Assembly: GCF_004295585.1 (NCBI RefSeq)
Contig: NZ_AP019400.1
Location: 4,190,001-4,254,000, forward strand
Origin: Cohnella abietis
Lineage (GTDB): Bacteria > Bacillota > Bacilli > Paenibacillales > Paenibacillaceae
Length of the DNA stretch: 64,000 bases
Reading direction: 5' to 3'
Positions 35,334 through 43,577 of this stretch are shown here, one piece after another. A program made the position numbers and the translations under genes. The notes beneath the pieces are model-generated. The model worked only from the letters and a program-made list of their open reading frames with translations. It ran no database searches and was not told the origin of the DNA. The stretch's first letter is position 1. The number at the start of each line of letters is the position of its first letter.

Positions 35334-36068
35334 CTATACGCTACTTTGCTTACGTTCCATAATTCGCCGATTCAGCTCTCTTAGCGCCTCTCCAAGCCCA
35401 CCCACCGCATCAATTAATCCATGCTTAACTGCATCCCCGCCAATGACAGTTGTTCCGATATCCCTCGTCAATTCCCCCGTTTTGAACATAAGGCTTTTGA
35501 AGGTCTCGTCTGAAATTCGAGAATGACGGGTTACAAAACGGGTTACTCTGTCCTGCATTTTATCCAAGTATTCGAATGTTTGAGGTACTCCAATTACAAG
35601 CCCATTCATCCTAATGGGATGTATGGTCATAGTAGCAGTTTCGGCAATAAGGGAATAATTCGCTGAGACAGCAATCGGCACACCGATGGAGTGACCGCCT
35701 CCAAGCACGATTGTCACTGTAGGCTTAGTCATGGAGGCAATAATTTCAGCAATCGCCAGCCCTGCTTCGACGTCTCCCCCTACTGTATTCAGCAGGACGA
35801 GGAGCCCTTCCACTTTAGGGTTTTGCTCGGCAGCTACAAGCTGTGGGATAACATGCTCATATTTGGTCGTTTTATTTTGCGGTGGGAGCATGAGATGCCC
35901 TTCAATCTGACCGATAATCGTCAGACAAAAAATGTTGCTTTCCCCTGAAGGAAGGGAGGTTTGGCCTAGCTGAACAATGGATTCTGTTACTGTATCTGTT
36001 TTACGCTCTTCTTCGGAGACATTCGGCTGCTCTGCGCCATCCCCTGGTTTCGCTTCATTTTCACTCAT
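35334..36068 (-). CDS. tepA: TepA/ClpP-family serine protease (translocation-enhancing)
   Basis: TepA is a ClpP-like cytoplasmic peptidase that in B. subtilis promotes protein export and degrades spore proteins. The 244 aa product has the ClpP-like fold with the nucleophile region GGGHSIGVPIAVSA, LLNTVGGDVEAGLAIAEII, and TIHPIRMNG in place of the classical histidine region. AGGAGG seven bases upstream of ATG 36068 sets the start; 16 earlier in-frame codons contain that site. It lies between rnjB and ylzJ, the Bacillus order. Confidence 0.92.
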   Translation of the reverse strand: MSENEAKPGDGAEQPNVSEEERKTDTVTESIVQLGQTSLPSGESNIFCLTIIGQIEGHLMLPPQNKTTKYEHVIPQLVAAEQNPKVEGLLVLLNTVGGDVEAGLAIAEIIASMTKPTVTIVLGGGHSIGVPIAVSANYSLIAETATMTIHPIRMNGLVIGVPQTFEYLDKMQDRVTRFVTRHSRISDETFKSLMFKTGELTRDIGTTVIGGDAVKHGLIDAVGGLGEALRELNRRIMERKQSSV

Positions 36069-36150
36069 GATATGGCCTCCTAGTATGCGCGGCTTGACAT
36101 AGTATGGGCGTTCCACCCTACTTTATCCTCATGAGCTTCATTGCATAAAC

Positions 36151-36193
36151 AAAAACCGCTTCCCTACCGTATAGACGGTGGAAAACGGTTTTA
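36151..36193 (-). terminator. intrinsic terminator after rnjB
   Basis: On the minus strand AAAACCG-TTTCC-CCGT pairs imperfectly with ACGG-GGGAAGCGGTTTT; the tail is TTTTTGTTT. It lies 23 bases past the rnjB stop. Confidence 0.85.
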
Positions 36194-36215
36194 TATGAGT
36201 GTGGGGTTAAATGTT

Positions 36216-37895
36216 CTACACTTCCATGATGATCGGCAAGATCATCGGTCTTCTTCTCGTCTGTTCGTACAAGAAACGTCCTAGCGCATCTTTGACATTA
36301 GTCTTAAGCGATGCCCATTCGTTAACGTTTTCATTCATGAGCTTATGCAAAGTATTCGTTACAATGCGGTTAGCTTCCTCCAGAAGTCCTTCTGACTCCC
36401 GAACATATACAAAGCCTCGTGATATAATATCTGGTCCCGACATAATTGTGCCATCTTGCTTACTAAGCGTTACGACGACAACAAGAATTCCATCCTGAGA
36501 CAATAGCTTACGATCACGAAGTACGATATTACCAACATCGCCCACACCTAATCCATCAATCAGTACATTACCTGCAGGAATTTTCCCTGCTTTCCGAGCA
36601 GAACCATTCTGAATTTCAACCGTATCCCCATTGTCTAAGAGGAAAATATTTTCCTTAGGAATTCCTACGGCTTCAGCAAGCAGACCATGATGGCGAAGCA
36701 TTCTGTATTCACCGTGAATCGGTATGAAATATTCCGGACGCATAAGATTCAGCATGAGCTTAAGCTCTTCTTGGCTACCATGTCCAGATACGTGAACGCC
36801 TGATACGGAGCCTGGACCATAGATGACACTTGCACCTAAACGCATTAACTCATCCACAGTTCGTCCAACGTACTTTTCATTACCTGGGATCGGAGTAGCT
36901 GCAATGATGACCGTATCACCTGGTAAAATGTCTACTTTACGATGTGTAGAACGAGCCATCCGCGTTAATGCAGACATCGGTTCACCCTGACTACCCGTAG
37001 AAAGAATGACAACGCGATCAGCAGGAAGCTTGTTTACTTCTTCTGGCTCGATTAGCATACCTTCAGGTATGGTCAAATAGCCAAGCTCTGATGCAATGCT
37101 AACTACGTTTACCATGCTTCTGCCGATTACAGTCATTTTACGACGTGTTTCTGCGGCAGCGTTAATAACTTGTTGAATCCGATGTACGTTAGACGCGAAG
37201 GTTGCAACAACGACACGTTGTTTGGCACTGCGGAATAGCGACTCGAATTCTTTACCGATATTGCTTTCTGAAGGTGTGTATCCTGGACGTTCAGCGTTTG
37301 TACTATCAGACAATAGAGCTAGTACGCCACGGCTACCTATAGCAGCCATCTTCTGCAGATCGGCGAATTGCTCATTAACTGGAGTATGATCAAACTTGAA
37401 GTCACCTGTATGCACAACCAAGCCTTCTGGTGTTTCCAAGCACACGCCCACAGAATCCGGAATACTGTGATTTGTACGGAAGAAGCTGGCCTTAATCGTA
37501 CCCAATGTCAATTCCGATGATTCATTGATCAAATGACGTTTGGTATCGCCCAGCAATCCCGCTTCTTTCAGCTTGTTTTCTATCAAGCCTAGCGTGAGCT
37601 TAGTTCCGTAGATCGGAACATTAAGCTGCTTCAGTACATAAGGAAGGCCACCAATATGGTCCTCATGTCCATGAGTTATCAGAATTGCGCGAACTTTATC
37701 GCGATTTTCTAATAAATAACTGATATCCGGGATGACTACGTCGATTCCAAGCATCTCTTCTTCCGGAAATTTCAGACCAGCATCTACGACCACGATGTCG
37801 TTACTATACTGGATGCAATACATGTTTTTGCCGATTTCGCCAACGCCACCGAGCGCGAAAATCAGTAATTTATCTGTGTTGTTTTTCTTTGACAC
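36216..37895 (-). CDS. rnjB: ribonuclease J (J2 position)
   Basis: RNase J is a beta-CASP metallo-beta-lactamase nuclease with 5'-to-3' exo- and endonuclease activity in mRNA decay. The 559 aa product has the metal motif ITHGHEDHIGG intact, further ligands in VVHTGDFKFDHTP, and beta-CASP motifs in LLSDSTNAERPG and HVSGHGSQEELK. Synteny (dapA-ymfA-tepA) identifies it with B. subtilis RNase J2, though the metal site is complete, so it may act like J1. GGAGGTACTAGAGGTGTC precedes the start. Confidence 0.88.
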   Translation of the reverse strand: MSKKNNTDKLLIFALGGVGEIGKNMYCIQYSNDIVVVDAGLKFPEEEMLGIDVVIPDISYLLENRDKVRAILITHGHEDHIGGLPYVLKQLNVPIYGTKLTLGLIENKLKEAGLLGDTKRHLINESSELTLGTIKASFFRTNHSIPDSVGVCLETPEGLVVHTGDFKFDHTPVNEQFADLQKMAAIGSRGVLALLSDSTNAERPGYTPSESNIGKEFESLFRSAKQRVVVATFASNVHRIQQVINAAAETRRKMTVIGRSMVNVVSIASELGYLTIPEGMLIEPEEVNKLPADRVVILSTGSQGEPMSALTRMARSTHRKVDILPGDTVIIAATPIPGNEKYVGRTVDELMRLGASVIYGPGSVSGVHVSGHGSQEELKLMLNLMRPEYFIPIHGEYRMLRHHGLLAEAVGIPKENIFLLDNGDTVEIQNGSARKAGKIPAGNVLIDGLGVGDVGNIVLRDRKLLSQDGILVVVVTLSKQDGTIMSGPDIISRGFVYVRESEGLLEEANRIVTNTLHKLMNENVNEWASLKTNVKDALGRFLYEQTRRRPMILPIIMEV

Positions 37896-38043
37896 CTCTA
37901 GTACCTCCTAAATCAATTCGACGTTCCCGATCGATATGAAATTTTCAATTTGCTAAAATATTAGCCGCACCCAATCACTCTCAATCATTATACATGAAGC
38001 AAAACAAGAAATACAAGATCGACGATTTTATCTTTTCCTTGAA

Positions 38044-38062
38044 TAAAAAACGGCTTTGCCGT
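38044..38062 (-). terminator. small terminator-like hairpin upstream of rnjB
   Basis: On the minus strand ACGGC-AAA-GCCGT is followed by TTTTTATTC. It is a second stop signal after that of dapA, before the rnjB promoter region. Confidence 0.6.
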
Positions 38063-38093
38063 CCTCAAGACGTCGGTATACGTTTGTATTGAG

Positions 38094-38138
38094 CGATAAG
38101 ATGAGTATAAAGACATTGAAATTTATACTGTCTTATCG
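38094..38138. other. long inverted repeat between dapA and rnjB
   Basis: Arms CGATAAGA (38094-38101) and TCTTATCG (38131-38138) pair perfectly; inside them TATAAA pairs with TTTATA after a small asymmetric bulge, leaving a ten-base loop. There is no T tract, so it is not a simple terminator. It could be an operator or an RNA element of the rnjB leader. Confidence 0.5.
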
Positions 38139-38142
38139 TACT

Positions 38143-38174
38143 AAAAAAACCGATATCCTGAGGATATCGGTTTT
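38143..38174 (-). terminator. intrinsic terminator after dapA
   Basis: AAAACCGATATCC-TGA/TCA-GGATATCGGTTTT is a near-perfect palindrome; on the minus strand it continues TTTTTTTAG. It closes the dpaA-dpaB-asd-dapG-dapA run. Confidence 0.93.
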
Positions 38175-38207
38175 CGCAAATTAACGACTGAGCGACCGAC
38201 GGACCCC

Positions 38208-39089
38208 TTAATTACCTTTAAACAGGTTTTGCAGGAAACTCGCTTCCGCATCATTTACTGACACTAATGGCAACCGTACTCCGCCAACAGGTAAACCGCG
38301 CAAGGAAAGTGCGTATTTGACAGCAACCGGGTTTGGAACCGGATGCGGGCAACTAAATAGTCCTTTAAAGACTGGAAACAGCTTTGCATTTAGCGCAGTT
38401 GCTTCCTTAACATTGCCTTCCAAATAAGTTGCAATTAAATCCTTCATTTGCGCCCCTATCAAATGACTTGCGACGCTTATAATGCCGAATCCACCTACTG
38501 ATAAGGTGGGAAGTGTAATCGCGTCGTCTCCGCTATATAGGACGAATCCTTCTGGAGCACCACTAACGATTTCAGTCATTTGCTCTAAACTAGCGCATTC
38601 CTTGGTAGCCACGATATTTGGAATTTGTGCCAAACGCAGCGTAGTCTCTGTTGAAATACTCACAACTGTACGTGAAGGAACATTATATATGATTATCGGT
38701 AAAGTAGTCGCTTCCGCGATAGCACGAAAATGCTGATAAATGCCTTCTTGGCTTGGCTTATTGTAGTATGGGGCAACGATTAATATCCCATCGACGCCAA
38801 CTGCTTCGGCTTTCCTCGTTAAATTCACCGAGTGCGCAGTCTCATTACTACCCGTACCCGCGATAATTTTACAGCGACCTGCTGCATACTTAACGGAAAA
38901 ATCGAACAGTGCAACCTTTTCCTCATCAGTCAAGGTAGGGGACTCGCCCGTTGTACCAGAAATAACAAGACTATCGGTTTTTTGTTCGTTAATTAAATAA
39001 TCAATCAACCGTCCGGTCGCTTCCCAATCAATATTTAATTGTTCGTCAAACGGTGTTACCATTGCAGTAATTAATCGCCCGAAACTCAT
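38208..39089 (-). CDS. dapA: 4-hydroxy-tetrahydrodipicolinate synthase
   Basis: DapA condenses aspartate semialdehyde with pyruvate, the first step of the lysine/diaminopimelate/dipicolinate branch. The 293 aa protein has the TIM-barrel motifs SGTTGESPTLTDEE, YNVPSRT (catalytic tyrosine) and the Schiff-base lysine in IVATKECA. It closes the operon with asd and dapG, which supply the semialdehyde, and with dpaA-dpaB, which use its product in spores. AGGAGGAAATAGT precedes ATG 39089. Confidence 0.97.
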   Translation of the reverse strand: MSFGRLITAMVTPFDEQLNIDWEATGRLIDYLINEQKTDSLVISGTTGESPTLTDEEKVALFDFSVKYAAGRCKIIAGTGSNETAHSVNLTRKAEAVGVDGILIVAPYYNKPSQEGIYQHFRAIAEATTLPIIIYNVPSRTVVSISTETTLRLAQIPNIVATKECASLEQMTEIVSGAPEGFVLYSGDDAITLPTLSVGGFGIISVASHLIGAQMKDLIATYLEGNVKEATALNAKLFPVFKGLFSCPHPVPNPVAVKYALSLRGLPVGGVRLPLVSVNDAEASFLQNLFKGN

Positions 39090-39135
39090 TACTATTTCCT
39101 CCTTATTCCCAATGAATAAATCTATCTAGCCATTT

Positions 39136-40353
39136 TTAAGTAAGATGTAGTCCGAAAGCTGTATGCAAGGCTTGCAACGCTTCAGCCAAGTCATTTTCGG
39201 ATATAAGCACCCAAATCGTTGTATTGGAATCTGCGGATTGTAAAATTGGAATGCTGGAGTTTGTTAAAGCCTCTACTATGACAGCCATGACTCCAGGCTC
39301 TCCGTTCATGCCGCCTCCAATAACGGATACTTTGGCACATCCTTTACGGATATGTGGCTCAAATCCTAAACCTTGTAACAGCTGCAATGCCATTGGTGTG
39401 TCGTCTTCAGAAACCGTATAGTGAACGCCCGTTGGCATGACATTAATAAAATCAACACTGATTTCATGTCTGGCCATAGCGCGAAATACTCGTAATTGCA
39501 AATCTGCCAAACCATCATGGTTTATTACACCTAATTGCGTGACACCTCGTACATGAGCAAGTCCAGTTACTGTTCGATCAAACCAAATCCCTTTATTTCG
39601 TAGAGCTTGAGTATGAGTGACCAGTGTTCCTTCTCCCTCAGAGAAAGTAGAGCGAACTCGGATCGGAATTCCGGCTTTCATTGCAATTTCTACAGCTCTG
39701 GGATGGATTACTTTTGCCCCATTTTGCGCCATATTACAAATTTCTTCATAGCTAACGGCAGCTAGAGGCTTGGCATCGCTAACCCATCGCGGATCCGCAG
39801 TAAGTATTCCATCTACATCGGTATAAATGTCTACAATGTCTGCATTTAAAGCGGCTCCTACAGCAGTAGCTGTCGTATCGCTTCCACCCCGGCCGAGTGT
39901 AGTCATTTCGCCGTCCGTCGTCATCCCCTGAAATCCAGTAACTATTACGATTTTGCCTTCTTCAAGCTGGCGCCTCATTTTATGTTGCTTAATATCAATG
40001 ATGCGAGCGGAACCGAAGCGATCATCTGTCATAATCCCTGCCTGTCCTCCAGTTAGAACAACAGAAGAAAAACCTTTAGCATGGAGCAGACTGCAAAGCA
40101 CAGTAGCAGATATTAATTCCCCGCAGGAGAGCAGTAAATCCCGCTCCCGCGAGGGTAATGAATTGCCATTATGACGTACAAGTTCAAGTAATGAGTCTGT
40201 CGCATAGGGCTCACCGCTTCGTCCCATTGCTGAGACGACAACGACGATGTTAAGGCCAGCTTCATACTCACGAATGATATGTCGAAGGACATGATATCTA
40301 CCTTGCTCATCTGATAGCGATGTCCCGCCGAATTTCTGCACGATCAGTTCCAT
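39136..40353 (-). CDS. dapG: aspartate kinase (DapG-like)
   Basis: Aspartokinase phosphorylates aspartate to open the pathway to lysine, diaminopimelate, threonine and methionine. The 405 aa product has the kinase motif VQKFGGTSLSD, TLGRGGSDTTATA and two C-terminal ACT domains (about 265-405; SVIGGGMNGEPGVMA). The position between asd and dapA identifies it with B. subtilis DapG, the diaminopimelate-sensitive isozyme. GGAGGAAG eight bases before ATG 40353 fixes the start. No lysine riboswitch is visible upstream. Confidence 0.95.
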   Translation of the reverse strand: MELIVQKFGGTSLSDEQGRYHVLRHIIREYEAGLNIVVVVSAMGRSGEPYATDSLLELVRHNGNSLPSRERDLLLSCGELISATVLCSLLHAKGFSSVVLTGGQAGIMTDDRFGSARIIDIKQHKMRRQLEEGKIVIVTGFQGMTTDGEMTTLGRGGSDTTATAVGAALNADIVDIYTDVDGILTADPRWVSDAKPLAAVSYEEICNMAQNGAKVIHPRAVEIAMKAGIPIRVRSTFSEGEGTLVTHTQALRNKGIWFDRTVTGLAHVRGVTQLGVINHDGLADLQLRVFRAMARHEISVDFINVMPTGVHYTVSEDDTPMALQLLQGLGFEPHIRKGCAKVSVIGGGMNGEPGVMAVIVEALTNSSIPILQSADSNTTIWVLISENDLAEALQALHTAFGLHLT

Positions 40354-40434
40354 CTTTTCTTCCTCCGCTCTGCTAGCACACAAATGAGATAGATAAGAGT
40401 AAGAAAAGAAGAGGACCAATGCTGCAATTAGCTA

Positions 40435-41475
40435 TTATTGTTTAGGAATTGCGATGTACTCCGCAATTTGTACCGCGTTCCAAGCAGCACCCTTAAGGAG
40501 ATTGTCGGATACGATCCACAGATTTAAGGCACGAGGATTGGATAGATCACGGCGCACGCGACCGACGAATACATCGTTCTTGCCAGCTGCATCCGTAGCT
40601 AGTGGGTATTGCTGACCAGAAGGATCATCGACAAGCGTAATTCCTGGAGAATCAGATAACAATGCTTTAATTTCCTCAACGTCGAAATCGTTCTTTAATT
40701 CAACATATACGGATTCGGAGTGACCATATGTGACAGGAACTCGTACGCATGTCGCAGTTACTTCCAATGCTTCGTCGCCCATAATCTTTTTCGTTTCACG
40801 AATCATCTTCATCTCTTCCAAAGTAAAGCCGTTATCTTGGAACTTGTCGATTTGTGGAATAACATTAAAAGCAATCTGGTGCTTCACAGGTAAGGAAGAA
40901 ACAGGTAGGATACCTGGATTGGAATCATTACCAGCCAGAACCTCACCGGTTTGGCGAAGCAATTCAGTAACTGCTGAAGCTCCAGCTCCAGACACGGCCT
41001 GATATGTCGAGACAATAATTCTCGAAATACCAAAGCGATCATAAAGCGGCTTTAATGCTGCCACCATCTGAATGGTAGAGCAGTTCGGGTTAGCAATAAT
41101 ACCTTTGTGTTCGCTGATTTTATCGATATTGACCTCAGGAACGACAAGCGGTGTTTCCGGATCCATACGATAAGCGTTTGTATTATCAATACAAACAGCA
41201 CCATGCTCAACGGCATGGGGAATGAGGGCTTTACTCACATCCCCGCCAGCGCTGAATAAGGCAATATCCACCCCACGAAAGCTTTCCGGTGTGGCCTCCT
41301 CAATCGTTATTGGTTCTCCTTTAAATTCAACCTTTGTTCCCGCTGAACGAGCAGACGATAATAGCTTTAAGCTGGCAATCGGGAAGTTTCGTTCTTCAAG
41401 TAATCTGCGGATTTGTTCCCCAACGGCACCGGTCGCTCCCACGACGGCGACATTAAACAACTGTTGTGTCGACAT
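40435..41475 (-). CDS. asd: aspartate-semialdehyde dehydrogenase
   Basis: Asd reduces aspartyl phosphate to aspartate semialdehyde with NADPH. The 346 aa product has the NADP-binding VVGATGAVGEQIRRLLEER, the catalytic cysteine in IANPNCSTIQMV, and the histidine in VPVTYGHSESVYVE. It lies between dpaB and dapG in the conserved dpaA-dpaB-asd-dapG-dapA operon; the spacing to dpaB is only 37 bases. Confidence 0.97.
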   Translation of the reverse strand: MSTQQLFNVAVVGATGAVGEQIRRLLEERNFPIASLKLLSSARSAGTKVEFKGEPITIEEATPESFRGVDIALFSAGGDVSKALIPHAVEHGAVCIDNTNAYRMDPETPLVVPEVNIDKISEHKGIIANPNCSTIQMVAALKPLYDRFGISRIIVSTYQAVSGAGASAVTELLRQTGEVLAGNDSNPGILPVSSLPVKHQIAFNVIPQIDKFQDNGFTLEEMKMIRETKKIMGDEALEVTATCVRVPVTYGHSESVYVELKNDFDVEEIKALLSDSPGITLVDDPSGQQYPLATDAAGKNDVFVGRVRRDLSNPRALNLWIVSDNLLKGAAWNAVQIAEYIAIPKQ

Positions 41476-41512
41476 TTAGTATTTTCTCCCCTCGGATGCG
41501 GCAAAGTATATC

Positions 41513-42109
41513 TCAAGCGTGTAAGAAACGCTCTATGAGTAATGGTTGCAATTGTGTTCCTTTTAGTGCAGCTTCGCAGGTTTCCATTACAAGATCCATT
41601 CTAGCAACTAGAGAATTGGGCTTAGCAATTGGATTATCCTGTCCATACGGCACAAAGTAAATATTTTTCATATTCAGCAGCTTAGCGATATTACCAGCGT
41701 TTAGACCTAAGCCATCGTTAGTCGATATGGCCAGCACCAAAGGTCTTTGATTCCGCATTTGCGATTTGGCCGCCATCAGCACCGGTCCATCTGTCATAGC
41801 ATTAGCTAGCTTGCTAGTAGTGTTACCGGTACAAGGTGCAATCGTCAAAATGTCCAACCGTTTAGAAGGACCTAATGGCTCAGCATCTACAATAGTGGAA
41901 ATGATCTCATTTCCTGTGATGGAGCGTAATGATTCCTGCCAATGATTTGATGTTCCAAATCGAGTATCTGTAGTCATTATCGTTGAGGAAACGATTGGTA
42001 CAACATTAGCACCTGCGTCTACAAACCGCTGAATTTGCGGCATAATTTCCTCTAACGTACAATGAGAACCTGACAGCGCATAGCCTACGGTAATCCCGTG
42101 CCAATTCAT
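41513..42109 (-). CDS. dpaB: dipicolinate synthase subunit B
   Basis: This is the flavoprotein-fold subunit of dipicolinate synthase (SpoVFB), needed in the mother cell to make the dipicolinic acid that dehydrates the spore core. The 198 aa sequence has ITVGYALSGSHCTLEEIMPQ at the start and LTIAPCTGNTTSKLANAMTD, typical of the phosphopantothenoylcysteine-decarboxylase-like fold. Its ATG overlaps the dpaA stop (ATGA), so expression is coupled; in Bacillus the pair is sigma-K controlled. Confidence 0.96.
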   Translation of the reverse strand: MNWHGITVGYALSGSHCTLEEIMPQIQRFVDAGANVVPIVSSTIMTTDTRFGTSNHWQESLRSITGNEIISTIVDAEPLGPSKRLDILTIAPCTGNTTSKLANAMTDGPVLMAAKSQMRNQRPLVLAISTNDGLGLNAGNIAKLLNMKNIYFVPYGQDNPIAKPNSLVARMDLVMETCEAALKGTQLQPLLIERFLHA

Positions 42110-43005
42110 GGTTTATTCCCCCGTAATCGGTTGTCTTCCAGAATAATCTGGGTTAGACTGTTCGCGATGATTCGACCGGCTGTCTTTGGAGCTACAATTC
42201 CGGGTAGTCCGGGAGCGAGCAATGCTTTAATTCCTCTCTTCTCGGCAAAACGGAAATCAGTACCTCCAGGCTTTGATGCCAGGTCGATAATACAGGCGCG
42301 CAGGGGAAGTTGTAAGATCACTTGTGCTGTGACTATCATAGTCGGAATTGTATTAAAAATCAAGTCGATATTCCCCGCCTGACGCGCTAATTCAGCCATA
42401 TAAAACGGCTCAAAACCCATCTCAAACGCACGCGCGAACGCTTCATCGCGACGCACTCCAACCTTGACGTGTGCACCAACTGCCTGAAGTATCCGTGCCA
42501 TTGTAAACCCTGTTCTCCCAAGACCAAGCACGATACACTTTGAATCATGGATCGTAATATCAGTATTCTGAATAGCCATCATCAATGCGCCTTCCGCCGT
42601 CGGAATCGAATTATAGATAGCCACGTCATCTCGTTCAAACAACTCAATGAGCTCCAGATGGTATTTTTCACAAAGCACACGCAAAAAGGGTTTAGCCATA
42701 CCCGTTATCACCTTGCAGTGTGTGGGAATCTCAGCAAGATGAGCATCAGTAAGCTTTAGTTCCCGATTGGTAAAAAGTGATGGTATAATTCCCTCGTCAT
42801 CAGTACCAACCGCTGGTAATACTAACGCATCTGCCTGCTTCAATATATCCGGTGACCACTCCGCTTTAACTACACCACTAAAAGGAGTATCCAACGTATC
42901 GAAGCCCACAATCGTGACAGAGGCATCCAACTCCGTCAACCGCCGAATCACTTCCAACTGCCGGGCATCTCCACCAGCGAGCACAATGTTTACTCCTGTA
43001 AGTAT
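42106..43005 (-). CDS. dpaA: dipicolinate synthase subunit A
   Basis: This is the Rossmann-fold subunit (SpoVFA) that with DpaB converts the DapA product to dipicolinic acid in sporulation. Motifs include IVLAGGDARQLEVIRRLTEL at the start and IVLGLGRTGFTMARIL, the nucleotide-binding loop. Homologues start M-L-T-G; here the aligned codon at 43003-43005 is ATA, with AAAGGAGG eight bases upstream and no ATG/GTG/TTG at a suitable distance. Alternatives are ATG 43035 or ATG 43062 (upstream of that site) or GTG 42984, which would trim seven residues. The length from ATA (299 aa) equals the family norm. Confidence 0.92.
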   Translation of the reverse strand: MLTGVNIVLAGGDARQLEVIRRLTELDASVTIVGFDTLDTPFSGVVKAEWSPDILKQADALVLPAVGTDDEGIIPSLFTNRELKLTDAHLAEIPTHCKVITGMAKPFLRVLCEKYHLELIELFERDDVAIYNSIPTAEGALMMAIQNTDITIHDSKCIVLGLGRTGFTMARILQAVGAHVKVGVRRDEAFARAFEMGFEPFYMAELARQAGNIDLIFNTIPTMIVTAQVILQLPLRACIIDLASKPGGTDFRFAEKRGIKALLAPGLPGIVAPKTAGRIIANSLTQIILEDNRLRGNKP

Positions 43006-43094
43006 TGCAGCCCCCTCCTTTCGGCATTCTTGCATAGCACATCGTATGCATACGCCTACCATGGGGTGACTTCCCTATCGTCTACATCTTACAA

Positions 43095-43365
43095 CCATTA
43101 TCCCACTCGCTCAGTTTGACCTCCATGGTCTCCTTCCTGTTATATGTTGCTCTAGCCATTATCCCTTCCCGTCAGTTTGACCTCCATAGTCTCCCACCTG
43201 TTATAGATTACTCTAGCCATTATCCCTCCCGTCAGTTTGACCTCCATAGTCTCCTTCCTGTTATAGATTGCTCTAGTCATTATCCCTCCCGTCAGTTTGA
43301 CCTCCATAGTTTCCTTCCTGTTATAGATTGCTCTAGTCATTATCCCTTTACCTCAGTTCGAGCAT
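43095..43365 (-). repeat. 60-bp tandem repeat, four and a half copies, upstream of dpaA
   Basis: CAGTTTGACCTCC starts at 43112, 43173, 43233 and 43293, with a partial copy at 43354. Read on the minus strand, each unit contains AAACTGACGGGAGGGATAAT, matching the core of the dispersed family (ACTGAG..GGGATAATGG). There are no variable spacers, so it is not CRISPR. The 150 bp to the right of it (43366-43512) shows no further structure. Confidence 0.93.
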
Positions 43366-43512
43366 ATCTATTTCCAATTTGCAGCGTCCCCTTTCTTCTA
43401 ACTCTCTCCCCCCAACTCTATTCTCTATTTTATCGCGTATAAGCACTATCCCTTTGTCTCAGTAACACTTGTAAAACTAATTGGATTTATGTAATTTTTT
43501 TCAATAAATTAC

Positions 43513-43560
43513 TTTAAATAAGAACATGCGTTTGGTATAATTAAAGAGAACATACGTTCC
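43513..43560 (+). promoter_or_regulatory. predicted LexA-regulated promoter with two SOS boxes
   Basis: A -10 TATAAT (43536-43541) has a possible -35 TTTAAA (43513-43518) 17 bases upstream. Box 1, AGAACATGCGTTTG (43521-43534), fits the Bacillus LexA consensus CGAACRNRYGTTYC at 12 of 14 positions and fills the spacer. Box 2, AGAACATACGTTCC (43547-43560), fits at 13 of 14 with a perfect GAAC/GTTC palindrome and covers the expected transcription start. The ATG is 17 bases further on with AGGAGG between. This is a textbook SOS-repressed layout. Confidence 0.8.
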
Positions 43561-43577
43561 ACTCAGGAGGGATATTA

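Noticed and set aside
43095..43365. Possible CRISPR array
   Set aside because: The whole 60-bp unit is repeated with no unique spacers and there are no cas genes nearby.
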